From positions 7,068,001 through 7,132,000 of the forward strand of contig CM074179.1 in NCBI GenBank assembly GCA_037179385.1: DNA of 64,000 nt. Reading direction: 5' to 3'. The stretch is from Holothuria scabra (taxonomy: Eukaryota > Echinodermata > Holothuroidea > Aspidochirotida > Holothuriidae). The notes beneath the pieces are model-generated. The model was given only the letters and a program-made list of their open reading frames with translations. It was not told the DNA's origin and made no database searches. This document shows, piece after piece, positions 36,157-47,317 of the stretch; position 1 is the first letter of the stretch; each line of letters starts with the position of its first letter. The position numbers were made by a program, and so were the translations under genes.

Positions 36157-37796
36157 TAGTGTTGAGCCAATAACAGAGATATCGGAACTTGCCGATAACA
36201 GATAACTCAAAGTTAATATCGGCCCGATACCAATACCCCCTCCCCCCCCCCAAAAAAAAAAACATCTTCCGTAATCACATGTTTTGTTATCTTTGAAAAA
36301 TTATAATTTCATCACTACTGCACCTTAAACTTATTTTGAACTAAGTCTTCATGTTTCTGTTACTTTGTCTCCATGAAAAATTTTCCGTTTTTCTGACGAA
36401 GTGTTTTAAGCAATCAATCACGATGTATTTGGTGTAAAACACGCGCCAGCCAAGTAACCCCGTTCGTAACAAACACATTTCGTCACCTACAGCCAGACTG
36501 TAAAGTTTTTTTTTTGTGCGCCTAAACATATATGCCGTGCCGCAAGTACAGTATGCCACATTTATAGGTATGTGTATGGACTGTACAATGTAATTCCCCA
36601 AGCTTTACTACGAAAAAAAACTTGCGAGCGGCATACGTATCTACATTATACCACAGGTGTTCTCAGCATATACATACACACTACAGTATAGAGAATGTGT
36701 TTGTACATGGATACTGCTGATAATGGTAAGTCTCCCTTACACAGCGCTGATCGTTCGATGGTTACGACAGTTCACAGTCTATGTCTTCATCCGGTCCGGT
36801 ATGGGTTTTTTCATTTGTTTGTCTGTGCCCATTTCTACGCGCGTAAAAAGCGGTTACGATACTTCATGAGATCGTACATTTTGTCTCAGGCATTGGTCTC
36901 TTGAGTTAGCTCTTTCAATCGAACGTTCGCGATCGTGAACATTGAGCATGCCGCTCTGCTGTACAGAGTGGTGGAAATCCCCATTGAGTTACTGTTACTG
37001 CACGTGGCGAAATTCACACAGTGAAACTCCATTGAGATTTGTCGCGGGATTCCGAAGAATTTGACTTGCGTAAACGGACAACAGATTTGTATAGCGAATT
37101 GGCTATAGGTTGCACATTACGGTGCGTGCACTCTGCTATGGGTGTGTCCGTTAATTGTTGAAAGAACACAACAAACAAGCGTTGTTTGTTACGAACTGCT
37201 TCCAAACTGAAAAACATCGGGATTGCCATGGGCGTCCGCTGGTAAGGGCAAGGGGGCTTTTGCCCCTGAAAAATAAAAAATTTGAAAAAACATAAAAAAT
37301 CAAAGCAAAAATCCGAACAAAACGTTTTTCCCAAGTTTCTATGCCAAAAATAGGCTTTGGAAATGCCATTTCCGGCGATCTGGGAGGCATTTTGGGCTGA
37401 AATTTTCGCACATTTCATGTCAATTCATGATGACTGGGAGGTTTTGGCCCCGTCTAAAAATTTTGCCCCCCCTGACTTTTTTTCTGCAGACGCCCATGGG
37501 GATTGCGCTAAATATTCTATAGACTACGAACTGCGGGCTTGCGGTGTAGTTGATCTAGTTTGTGTACATTCACTGCAACGAATTTGTTGAATATTTTATG
37601 TTCAACAAAATGATCTGTATTTTATTTTAGTGCATATCGAGAACTTTTACCTCTTTACTGTTGAAATGATGACATACTTGTCATCGGTTGCCATTATCGG
37701 AGACAGCCTTCATTTGTGTGCCGATACCGATATCTTACCCATAACGCCATTATGGGCCGATACCCATAATACCTATCGGTTATCGGCTCAACACTA
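36157..37796. mobile_element. hAT-like transposon inside the satellite
   Basis: The ends are TAGTGTTGAGCCAATAAC (left) and TAGTGTTGAGCCGATAAC (reverse complement of right), 17 of 18 identical. The flanks CGTGTTTA (36149-36156) and CATGCTTA (37797-37804) match at 6 of 8, differing only by transitions, and fit an 8-bp duplication of satellite sequence: uninterrupted units read CGTGTTTACAAGC or similar there. Subterminal GATATCGG/CCGATATC repeats are present. The 1640-bp interior has no transposase. A second element is nested at 37227-37498. Confidence 0.88.
37227..37498. mobile_element. Non-autonomous element of the CATGGGCGTC family, nested
   Basis: TIRs are CATGGGCGTCCGC and, as reverse complement of the right, CATGGGCGTCTGC. 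A perfect 8-bp duplication GGGATTGC lies at 37219-37226 and 37499-37506. It is 272 bp. It belongs to the same family as 13224-14020, sharing a TTTCCGGC(G/C)ATCTGG(G)AGG-type interior block. Confidence 0.87.
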
Positions 37797-40200
37797 CATG
37801 CTTACAAGCAATTTGTAAGGAATTTACCTATTGACCTCTCATGACCCCAAATGACCTTTGACCTCCACCAAAAAACAATAGGGATCATCTACTCAATATT
37901 ACCAACCCACACACCACATATGAGCATAATCACATGTACCATTCTCAAGATATCGTGTTTACAAGGTTTTGACCTTTTGAACTCTCGTGACCCCAAATGA
38001 ACTTTGACCTCCACCAAAAAACAATAGGGATCATCTACTCAATATGACCAACCCACACACCACATATGAGCATAATCACATGTACCATTCTCGAGATATC
38101 GTGTTTACAAGGTTTTGACCTTTTGATCTCTCGTGACCCCAAATGACCTTTGATCTCCACCAAAAGCAATAGGGATCATCTTCTCAATATTACCAACCCA
38201 CACACCACATATGAGCATGATCACATGTACCATTCTCGAGATATCGTGTTTACAAGGTTTTAACCTTTTGACCTCTCATGACCCCAAATAACCTTCGATC
38301 TCCACCAAAAACAATAGGGATCATCTACTCAATATGGCCAATGCACACACCAAATATGAGATTAGTCACACTCTTCTTGAGATACCCTGTTTACAAGCAA
38401 TTTCTAAGGAATTTACCTATTGACCTCTCGTGACCCCAAATGACCTTTGACCACCACCAAAGAACAATAGGGATCATCTACTTAATATGACCAACGCACA
38501 CACAACATATGAGCATAACCACATGTACCATTCTCGAGATATCGTGTTTACAAGGTTTTGACCTTTTGACCTCTTGTGACCCCAAATGACCTTTGATCTC
38601 CACCAAAAACAATAGGGATCATCTACTCAATATGGCCAATGCACACACTAAATATGAGATTAGTCACACTTACTCTTCTTGAGATACCATGTTTACGAGC
38701 AATTTCTAAGGAATTTACCTATTGACCTCTCGTGACCCCAAATGAACTTTGACCTCCACGAAAATTAATAGGGATCATCTACTCAATATTACCAACCCAC
38801 ACACCAAATATGAGCATAGTCACATGTACCGTTCTCAAGATATCGTGTTTACAAGGTTTTGACCTTTTGAACTCTCGTGACCCCAAATGACCTTTGACCT
38901 CCACCAAAAAACAATAGGGATCATCTACTCAATATGACCAACCCACACATCACATATGAGCATAATCACATGTACCATTCTCGAGATATCGTGTTTACAA
39001 GGTTTTGACCTTTTGACCTCTCGTGACCCCAAATAACCTTTGATCTCCACCAAAAGCAATAGGGATCATCTTCTCAATATTACCAACCCACACACCACAT
39101 ATGAGCATGATCACATGTACCATTCTCGAGATATCGTGTTTACAAGGTTTTAACGTTTTGACCTCTCATGACCCCAAATAACCTTCGATCTCCACCAAAA
39201 ACAATAGGGATCATCTACTCAATACGGCCAATGCACACACCAAATATGAGATTAGTCACACTCTTCTTGAGATACCCTGTTTACAAGCAATTTCTAAGGA
39301 ATTTACCTATTGACCTCTCGTGACCCGAAATGACCTTTGACCACCACCAAAGAACAATAGGGATCATCTACTTAATATGACCAACGCACACACCACATAT
39401 GAGCATAGTCACATGTACCATTCTCGAGATATCGTGTTTACAAGGTTTTGACCTTTTGACCTCTTGTGACCCCAAATGACCTTTGATCTCCACCAAAAAC
39501 AATAGGGATCATCTACTCAATATGGCCAATGCACACACCAAATATGAGATTAGTCACACTTACTCTTCTTGAGATACCATGTTTACGAGCAATTTCTAAG
39601 GAATTTACCTATTGACCTCTCGTGACCCCAAATGAACTTTGACCTCCACGAAAATTAATAGGGATCATCTACTCAATATTACCAACCCACACACCAAATA
39701 TGAGCATAGTCACATGTACCGTTCTCAAGATATCATGTTTACAAGGTTTTGACCTTTTGACCTCTCGTGACCCCAAATGACCTTTGATCTCCACCAAAAA
39801 CAATAGGGATCATCTACTCAATATGGCCAATGCACAAATTAAATATGAGCATAGTCACAGTTACTACTCTTGAGATACCGTGTTTACAAGCAATTTCTAA
39901 GGAATTTACCTATTGACCTCTCGTGACCCCAAATGACCTTTGACCTCCACGAAAATTGATAGGGATCATCTACTTAATATGACCAACCCACATACCAAAA
40001 ATGAGCAGAGTCACATGTACCGTTCTCAAGATATCGTGTTTACAAGGTTTTGACCTTTTGACCTCTCGTGACCCCAAATGACCTTTAATCTCCACCAAAA
40101 ACAATAGGGATCATCTACTCAATATGACCATCCCACACACGAGATATGAGGTTAGTCACACTTACCCTTCTTGAGATATCGTGTTTACAAGCCAAAGCGT
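37797..40200 (+). repeat. 145-156-bp satellite array, right segment with 890-bp higher-order repeat
   Basis: Unit phase points fall at about 37835, 37981, 38127, 38272, 38424, 38570, 38726, 38871, 39017, 39162, 39314, 39460, 39616, 39761, 39917 and 40062. Positions 37981/38871/39761, 38424/39314 and four further pairs are all spaced exactly 890 bp, and the paired units are nearly identical. A six-unit block was therefore duplicated recently. Some units carry AAGCAATTTCTAAGGAATTT in place of the usual AAGGTTTTGACCTTT segment and are longer. Confidence 0.95.
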
Positions 40201-40250
40201 CACATACATACACACACATACACACACACACACACACATACACACACACG
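40201..40250. repeat. (CA)n microsatellite
   Basis: CA/TA-interrupted dinucleotide tract directly after the last satellite unit. Confidence 0.9.
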
Positions 40251-40266
40251 ACATCACCATCGCATA

Positions 40267-40292
40267 GATTCCTTGGCCTACGGCAAGGAATC
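40267..40292. repeat. Hairpin-forming inverted repeat
   Basis: GATTCCTTG (40267-40275) and CAAGGAATC (40284-40292) are perfect complements around an 8-bp loop. GGCAAGGAATCA at 40282-40293 is also the inverse of 35026-35037, so it may mark one end of the satellite-bearing unit. Confidence 0.7.
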
Positions 40293-40293
40293 A

Positions 40294-42238
40294 AAAATTG
40301 CATCACTTTAAAATAAGTGTCTTCTGAATGCTACTTTATATATGGTATTGAAATACAGTTATCATCTCCTGGAACAGAAAATTTGTGTGCACATTTTAAA
40401 GTCTATGAATTTTGCTTCCAGCAAATATCCCTTTATGTATTACAGAGTGAGATATCCATAACAAGTGTTGCTAATTTTCCCTTAGCCAATTACAAGTGTT
40501 TTTTTTTTATAAACTTCACCCCCAAGCTCATACAAATTATGCCAAGGTAGTGCTTCTTCCCCCAAACACATAAGTTTATCTGACCTTAATTATGCAAGAT
40601 ACTTCTTTTTCAAATATTTCCCACACATTTTTTTCATCCACTTAATCTAAATGTTTGTAATATGAGAGAGTGAAGATATCCAGGGGTCTGGGCAAACACC
40701 GCAACTCTCAGAGGTTGAGAAAGGGGAATTCCCTTGCCCGGCCAAGTCTGTACATATACCCATGACTCAGACTGTCACAATTCAATGTGCACACAAAAAC
40801 CAGTAATCCTTTCTACAATGAAGTTTTTCTTTCATGAAGTATTGTGTCTCTAAATTTGACACTCTAGCCCAAACAAACAGTGTCAACACCACAAGAAGAA
40901 TAAGGAAAATGTGAAGATATAACTGCAGACAATTGCCATTTTTTGATGATTATTTTCAAATATAGCAGAATTAAAATAGGCTCACACAACCAAAGGTGCA
41001 CGATGATCCGTAAGTCAATACAAGTTCTTAATAGCACTAACTTGAAAAGGGGATGAGGGAGGAAAGCATTGGGTAAGGCATCTCCTCAGTAGCAATTCAT
41101 GCCCCTCCCTGTCCCATGATAAATTTGGAATGAATAAATTAGGCCAATAGAGATGTAGAAAAGTGAAAAGTTGTGTCACTGGGAAAGGTTGGGACCTCAC
41201 TTTCCCCTGCCTGTAAAAGTCACCCCCCATGTAATAGTTGTTATTGAAGAAATTTGTATTTCACTTTTCACCTTGAATACATTGTAATATAATCACCAGG
41301 CCTTGAAGGGCAGCTCTTTTAAGACGCTAAGCCACCACAAATGTGGGAGAAGCCATTGGATTATGGATTACAACTTCGCATCGGTTGGCAACCGATTCAA
41401 CAATTTGGATCAAATTTGGTATTTTTTGAAAGACCAGTTCAGATGGGAAAACCATAGATTGTTCTTGGATGAAAAACCCACCTTATTTTGACCTGGCCAG
41501 GAAACGAACTCCAGACCTCCCGGTTGCAAAGCTTCATTGCTTCAAATGCCACTGCCTTTATCCACTCAGCCAGAGTGGAGATATTTTTCACAATACATTG
41601 TGCCTAGTGTTGCAGCTTATCACATCTACAGTAACATGGATGTGTTTACAACTTTCTAGGTGCCCACAATATTAAAAGCTACAGTATTTCCCCTCAGCAA
41701 AATTTCATTGGGATGGAAATTTGAAACATTAATAAGAACTTCATGCAAGACTATACATAATGCTAAGAAAGGATACAAAGATTTTAAGCTATGATAATCA
41801 TTACATGGGGCAGATGCATGAAGCCCCTTGGAACATCTGTGCTTCATACTTAAAACTTTATCATGCTTCAAGAATTGAATTGGGTATTTAAGCCAACATT
41901 TTCTGAGAAAAAGTTCTGGAAGCTTATCTTTAAAATTGAGACATTATATCCCTTTTTCAATAAGCTTGCTCTATTGTGCAAACACTTTTATTTAAGGGGC
42001 CAAACCACTTCAACTTTATTGATTTCAAGAAACCTAAACAGGAAGTTCTCTGACAGATTCTTGATTGAGACAGATCAATTTGTGATGGCTTAAACTTGCT
42101 ATTCTTTTTAGAGTCTTAAAATGCAAATGTTATTACAATATGAAGCACAGATTTTGGAGTGTTTTCCCAACACTGGGGTTTTGTGGAGCAGTCCCAGGCT
42201 GAGCTCAGCAGATTACAAAACCAGTGGAAATGACTTAC
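40294..42238. other. Downstream of, or inside, the zinc-finger gene; no further exon resolved
   Basis: The zinc-finger gene must continue past its phase-1 donor at 42238, but no in-phase exon could be picked out here with confidence. A SINE lies at 41300-41580. Confidence 0.4.
41300..41580 (-). repeat. tRNA-derived SINE, second family
   Basis: On the minus strand the head has TGGCTGAGTGG (41562-41572), a near-perfect A box. About 60 bp later comes AGTTCGTTTCC (41500-41510), a good B-box match. A variable-arm-like segment between them suggests a Ser/Leu-type tRNA ancestor. The 3' body continues to about 41300 and differs from the SINE at 30.5 kb. The head is too diverged to be a functional tRNA gene. 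Confidence 0.6.
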
Positions 42239-42359
42239 TCCCATTATATGTAGAACTTGTCATCGCAGAATTATTTGTATCCTGTACGTGATCTGACATC
42301 ACCTGACCATCTGAATTAATACCAATTGAATTGATGCTTTCTTCAACTTGCAAAGTTTC
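42239..42359 (-). CDS. Zinc-finger gene probable coding exon 3
   Basis: TTTTCAG acceptor, an open phase-0 start compatible with exon 2, and a GTAAGT donor. It encodes 40 residues, ETLQVEESINSIGINSDGQV then MSDHVQDTNNSAMTSSTYNG, an acidic and polar segment without a finger. The evidence is splice sites and frame only. Confidence 0.6.
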
Positions 42360-45300
42360 CTGAAAACAATAAATTAATGATGAAAACAAAGAAAACGTTT
42401 TTCAAGACACTATAAAAAGAATGAAAAAAAGTAAAATTGTCAAAAAGAAGAGAGAATGAAAATGGCATAACACTGTAGAGTATATCAAATTATTGAATGT
42501 TCAGAGAAACATAGAGCATATCAAATTACTGAATATTCAGAGAAGCATAGAGCATATCAAATTATTGAATATTCAGAGCAGCATAGAGCATATCAAATTA
42601 TTGAATATTCAGAGCAGTGGTTGTACTAAAAGAATGAATCTAGGAAGGTTTCCCCTTATTTACAGCTTTTGTTTCAGGGTAGGACAAGTGGGGAAGGGGC
42701 AAAATGGAAGGGTAAGAGTTTTCTCATTTCAATTAAGAGCACAATGGTCGTGAAGTGTAGATCTATTTTTATTGCATCTTCTTAACAGCATTGGCAAGGA
42801 TGAGCTGCTACAAAGTTGGATAATTGGTCAAGTCTTTTCCATTTTGGATCCAATCATATTAATGGATGGTTCCTTTTTGTAGTTTGTTGTATTCTACCAG
42901 TCAGAGATGATTAGAAATCTGCGGTTTTTTTTTTTGTGCGGAACTGAGTAGAGGGAAATGAGCTATACTTGTTTTTTTTTGTTTTTTGTTTTTTCTTTGG
43001 GGGGGGGGGCAGTTAATAGAAAGGGGAAATTCCCCCTTTAAGTTTTATCTTGAAGGACATAATCCTGCAACATAAAACAGACACTGATTCAAAGTTAACA
43101 AAGTACTTCACACTCTTTCATGGATTTTTTATGAGGAATTTGTTACCCTAATAAATATTTCACCATAGTCCCCACCAAAAGCAAGGTTTGGTGGGGTAAT
43201 CAAATTCTACCCAACTTCCTACTTCACTCATTCAAGCATGCTCCAAGAAACCACAATCTTGATAAGAGACAGCTAGCATAAGATGTAAACCAAGGTGGAA
43301 TAATACCAGCCCAGTGTGCCACTGTTTGCATGGTGTGATAGGCAAGCAGTAGGGCTTCTTATCTTCTTATCTGGTTTTTGTTGACCTTTGTGCACTGAAG
43401 CAAAAAGGTGTGGACATCTTTTATAGGCAGTGAAATTATACATCCCCCAGAGCAACTACAGTATTATGGATCATGAGATATTCTATGCAACATTTATGTT
43501 TCAACCTTTAAATCCATATTTTTGTTATTTTTGGTGGACTTTAAACATGCCCTAAAAGTTCAAATAGAGTTGGACCCAGTACTTACTAGTTTGCCATGTG
43601 TCTGCATGTGAGAAGCGAGGGCGCTATGTCTCTTGGCAGCATAACCACAATGGTGACATTTGAAAGGACGCTCGCCAGTGTGCTTGCGCATATGAATGGT
43701 GAGGCTCTTGTTGTCCACACAGGAGAAGTCACACTGCTTGCATCGAAATGGTCTGATCTTGAAATGCTTGGCCATGACATGTTTCTGTGGATATGATAAT
43801 TATATATTGTAGATGAACAAAATATAGGCTGTGATGATAATTTTAAGACAGGGAACTTAAACTTGATGTACATGTTACAGAGAATGTAGTTCTGGATACC
43901 ATGCCTGCCAAGTAAACATGCATGCATAAATTTAGGGGTGGCAGAAAATCTGGATTCAGAAGCCATATGACCCATCCAGTGGGAACACTCACTATGATTG
44001 GAGGGTATAAGGGTATTCTATGAAACCACAACAACCTTTGTTTGCTTCAAATTGTTACTACGAATGCAGGGGCATAGATAGATCTGGCTGGAGGATGGGA
44101 TGGGGGAACATTTCAAAACCTCACATTGTGTTTGTGACCAGACTCCTCTATAAGCAATCCACCCACACACATACATTTCCACAACTATACACAACAAAAC
44201 ACATGCATACAGAGTCCCATTGAGAGGCATGAACGAACATAGATGACCCATTATAAAAGCTGTATTATTAGTGCTTTAAAATCCACTAAAACTGACATTT
44301 CCTTTAAACCCAGAAGTTATCTGTTTATCACGATGTTATATCTTGTTTATTCTGCATGTTGTTTTTACTGTAAACCTGCCTAAATTATTGGAGGAAGCAA
44401 ATCAGTATGTTTGCCCCCCCCTCCAAAAAAAAAATTGTCGCTGGAGTAACTGTCCCCCTGAACCACAGGATGGATGCTCCCGTACAGATGGCAGGTACTT
44501 CAATAAGAACCCAAATTTTCTTTAAAGAGAAGTTTGCAGATTGCCTTCTGTGCAAGCATTGCAAATTTATCAAATACCTTAAAAAACTCTGACATGATCA
44601 ACTTCTACATAATATTCATGAAATGCATTTTTTTTATTTTCTATGTTTTTGGCAGAATATTGTCTTTGTCAAGGCTCATGTTACTGTCCAATATCCACCT
44701 AACTCCATTAGGGAACTTGGACCCCTCACAAAAATCCTGTCACCACCTCTAGCTCATGGTTTAACTGAATCACTACCCAACACCACATGTACTTTACCTT
44801 CAAGGTACTTGCATCAGCACTGGCATACTGACACTGCGTACACTGATACGGTCGCTGTCCTGTGTGTTTCCTCATGTGGACTCTCATGTTATCTTTCTTG
44901 TAGGTCTTGTAATCACACTGTGTACACGTCATTGGATTTAACTTATTCACATGCATTGGACTCTTACAGTGCAGCTTCAGCTTGGCAGTTGATATAAACG
45001 TTTGGCTGCAAACCTCACACCAAATCTCTGAACTGTGCTTAGCTTGGTGATTTTTGAAATGTTTCTCAAATCGAGTGTGGTAAGGGCATTTGTCACACTG
45101 AAAAATTTCTATTGATGAGTGCTTTGCAGCATTGTGGTTTTTAAAACTAGCTTTGGTAGCCAATGCTAGACCACAAATCTCACATAAAAACTTGTTTTTC
45201 CTTAAATGCTTCTTTGAAATGTGTCGTTTGAGTTCCTCCTCTGTGGCATATTTTGCAAAACATGTCTCACATGAGAATTTCTTTTTGCTAATTCGATGAG

Positions 45301-46462
45301 GCTTCGGAAATGGAGACACAATTCCTAGTGACTGAGCTGTAGGGATAATCGCATTACTTTTTGAACTTCTTTTGAACTGCAACATTTCCAAAGGTTTGTC
45401 AGTCCCAGTCTGCGTAACAACAGTGATCAAAGAAGCCTCTGGATTGCTGTCTGAGGCAGACCGCACAAGACCATCTATATCAACAGCATCTTTTTCTGTA
45501 TGGGGGTTGGCGTGGTTCAACACAACAGTGGAGACCGTTTTGTTCCCTGGAAGATCTTCCAAGGGTGTCGTTTGAGGAGTTTCCATGGCAACAGCTGATT
45601 CCAATTTATTCTCAGCTCCCTCTTGGACGGACACTTGTGCAGTAGGACAATCAAATAGTACATTGACATTTTCTGTGATAGTTTTTACAGTTGGGTTCCG
45701 ACAAGAGTTGAGAACGAGGATAGGCGTTCCTTCCAATGTGGTTTTGTCACATACATTTGTACCTGAAGAACCTATGTCCCTTGTTTGATTTTCCAGGTCA
45801 AGAGAAACATGACCTAAACTGGTTGAAATATGAGCACTTTTCACTGCTATATCACGCACAATGGCCACGGGAAGCTCACTGGAAGTGGCTGGAGGTGGGA
45901 ATTCTCTATGGCAGCTTACAATATTTAAATCCTCCCTCAGTTTTTCATTTGCATGAGTCCCTTCCATTGTGGCTGGCACACCCAGTCCACCTAGAACCTC
46001 AAGGGCACTTGAAAGAGCAGCACTAGTACAATGTTTAATGCTTTCCTTGTCAGCTGCAATTTTTTCTTTTTCTTGGAAGTGGTTTCCCCCAGGTTGAGGC
46101 TGTTGGTCTGATTCAAGTGCATGCTTCCCATATTCTGCAACATCACTTTGGGTATGTTCTGGTTGCCCAGATAATTCAAACTTTGGCAAATGTCCCTCAA
46201 AATGGGATAGTTTGATGTGATTATGAATGGCAGACTTCTGACTGAAACAAGACTTACATATTGTGCACCTGTAAACTTCTATAAAGAATGTCTCCATGTA
46301 CTGCAAGTAACACTCATCCATATCTGGTAGAAGACTTGTATCAAGTCCAGACATGGCTGCAGCAGTTCTGCTGGCCTCTGCTGGCCTTTTGAAAGGGCTG
46401 GAGGTAACATCTACAGTGTGAGTCTGTATTTCAAGGTTGATAGCACTAGCAGCCATCACCAT
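42239..46462 (-). CDS. C2H2 zinc-finger protein, nine fingers, 3' end unresolved
   Basis: A likely nuclear DNA-binding protein of the polydactyl C2H2 class. The exons in order are 46462-44798, 43784-43587 and 42359-42239, giving 661 residues before a phase-1 donor. An isolated finger lies at residues 66-87 (C66, C69, H82, H87). A long Ser/Thr/Glu-rich linker without domains spans about 90-394. Eight fingers cluster at 398-618, the last ones joined by TGQRP and TGERP linkers. Finger 7 is split by the first intron. Finger 5 has a His-His spacing of five. The start at 46462 (MVMAASAINLE) was chosen because a pyrimidine-rich tract and TTTAATAG acceptor end at 46479, so upstream in-frame codons are intronic. 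I cannot assign an orthologue. The arrangement resembles ZFP64/ZNF142-type proteins only in general layout. Confidence 0.85.
42477..42618 (+). repeat. 36-bp minisatellite in zinc-finger gene intron 2
   Basis: About four copies of AGAGCATATCAAATTATTGA followed by ATATTCAGAGCAGCAT, with few mismatches. The unit is 36 bp, so the forward frame reads as a 12-residue repeat, but nothing suggests translation. Confidence 0.9.
43587..43784 (-). CDS. Zinc-finger gene coding exon 2
   Basis: The acceptor is CCACAG and the donor GTAAGT, giving 66 codons in phase 0 at both ends. It begins KHVMAKH, which supplies His557 and His562 of finger 7. It then holds finger 8 (FRCKQCDFSCVDNKSLTIHM) and finger 9 (FKCHHCGYAAKRHSALASHM) and ends GKL. 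Confidence 0.9.
43785..44797 (-). other. Zinc-finger gene intron 1
   Basis: 1013 bp in phase 0, cutting finger 7 between its Cys and His pairs. No additional exon or clear repeat was recognised inside. Confidence 0.7.
44798..46462 (-). CDS. Zinc-finger gene coding exon 1
   Basis: It encodes residues 1-555 with no break. The probable acceptor is at 46479, leaving 15 untranslated bases before the ATG. The donor GTAAAG follows ..ASADASTLK. It holds fingers 1-6 and the Cys pair of finger 7 (YQCTQCQYASADASTLK). A second in-frame ATG is at codon 3. Confidence 0.88.
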
Positions 46463-46994
46463 GGGCCATTCAAGAACACTATTAAAGTAGAAAAGATCAG
46501 TAAAAATTAGATTGTACAGTACAAAGCACATTGTTCTCTTATTGAATTATGGCAAATTAAGACTATATAGCAAAATGGCCACTGTGGAACTGTCATTTTT
46601 CATAATTTGACTAAGAGTCTGCCACCTTGCAAACAAAATGCAAACATGAGAAGTGAATAAAATCACAGTTCTGTAAAGGCAAATTACAGAGACAAAATTC
46701 ATTAACTTCAAAATATGCAGAAAAATTTTCTCTTTCATATGGTGAAATCTGCATCTCAATAGCTTGTAGTGTTTTGATACAAATTTTTAAATCATTACAA
46801 TTTTTTCTTAAGATTTGGTGCATCATGGCAAATCTAAGATTCCATTGTGGTACACTACTGTAATTTGAAATTACATTGAATTTACTTTAATGCCGCTGGC
46901 GATATTAAACAACACTGTTGGTAGTGCTCTTTGTATGGTGAAGAAGGATTATGCTATCTCTATAGGAAAAGATATTCAAACATTCCACCATCAT

Positions 46995-47317
46995 CAAATT
47001 TCAAACACAAAGAGGGTCTTCAATTATGAAAAAAAACAAAAGGAATCTAAGGCAATGCACCCACATTTCTTTCTTTCATTTTGTTGAAAAGCAGGGACCT
47101 GCCTAAGTATTTTTACCAAAAATGACCAAAGTGAGATATCTTGAGTTAGGCAAATTTCAAACACAAAGAGGGTCTTCAATTATGAAAAAAAACAAAAGGA
47201 ATCTAAGGCAATGCACCCACATTTCTTTCTTTCATTTTGCTTTCATTTTGTTGAAAAGCAGGGACCTGCCTAAGTATTTTTACCAAAAATGACCAAAGTG
47301 AGATATCTTGAGTTAGG
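46995..47317. repeat. 156-bp tandem duplication
   Basis: Copies begin CAAATTTCAAACACAAAGAG at 46995 and 47151 and run to TTGAGTTAGG. They are almost identical apart from an extra CATTTTGCTTT-like insert in the second. Recent in origin, or an assembly duplication. Confidence 0.92.

Noticed and set aside
36341..36904. Short frames inside the 1.64-kb hAT-like element
   Set aside because: None shows hAT dimerisation or DDE signatures. The element is treated as non-autonomous.
35300..40200. CRISPR-like regular array
   Set aside because: The units are contiguous 145-156-bp satellite monomers without unique spacers, in a eukaryotic genome.
41490..41580. Functional tRNA-Ser/Leu gene
   Set aside because: The boxes are present, but the stems do not pair well and a long non-tRNA body follows. 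It is a SINE head.
42493..42753. Forward frame with 12-residue repeats (HIKLLNIQ)
   Set aside because: It is created by a 36-bp minisatellite in an intron of a gene on the other strand, with no coding support.
44020..44592. Several 60-77-residue frames on both strands in zinc-finger intron 1
   Set aside because: They overlap one another, lack domains and lie inside a well-defined intron.
46463..46531. Upstream in-frame Met for the zinc-finger protein
   Set aside because: The segment is pyrimidine-rich and ends in TTTAATAG, so it reads as intron. The start after the acceptor is preferred.
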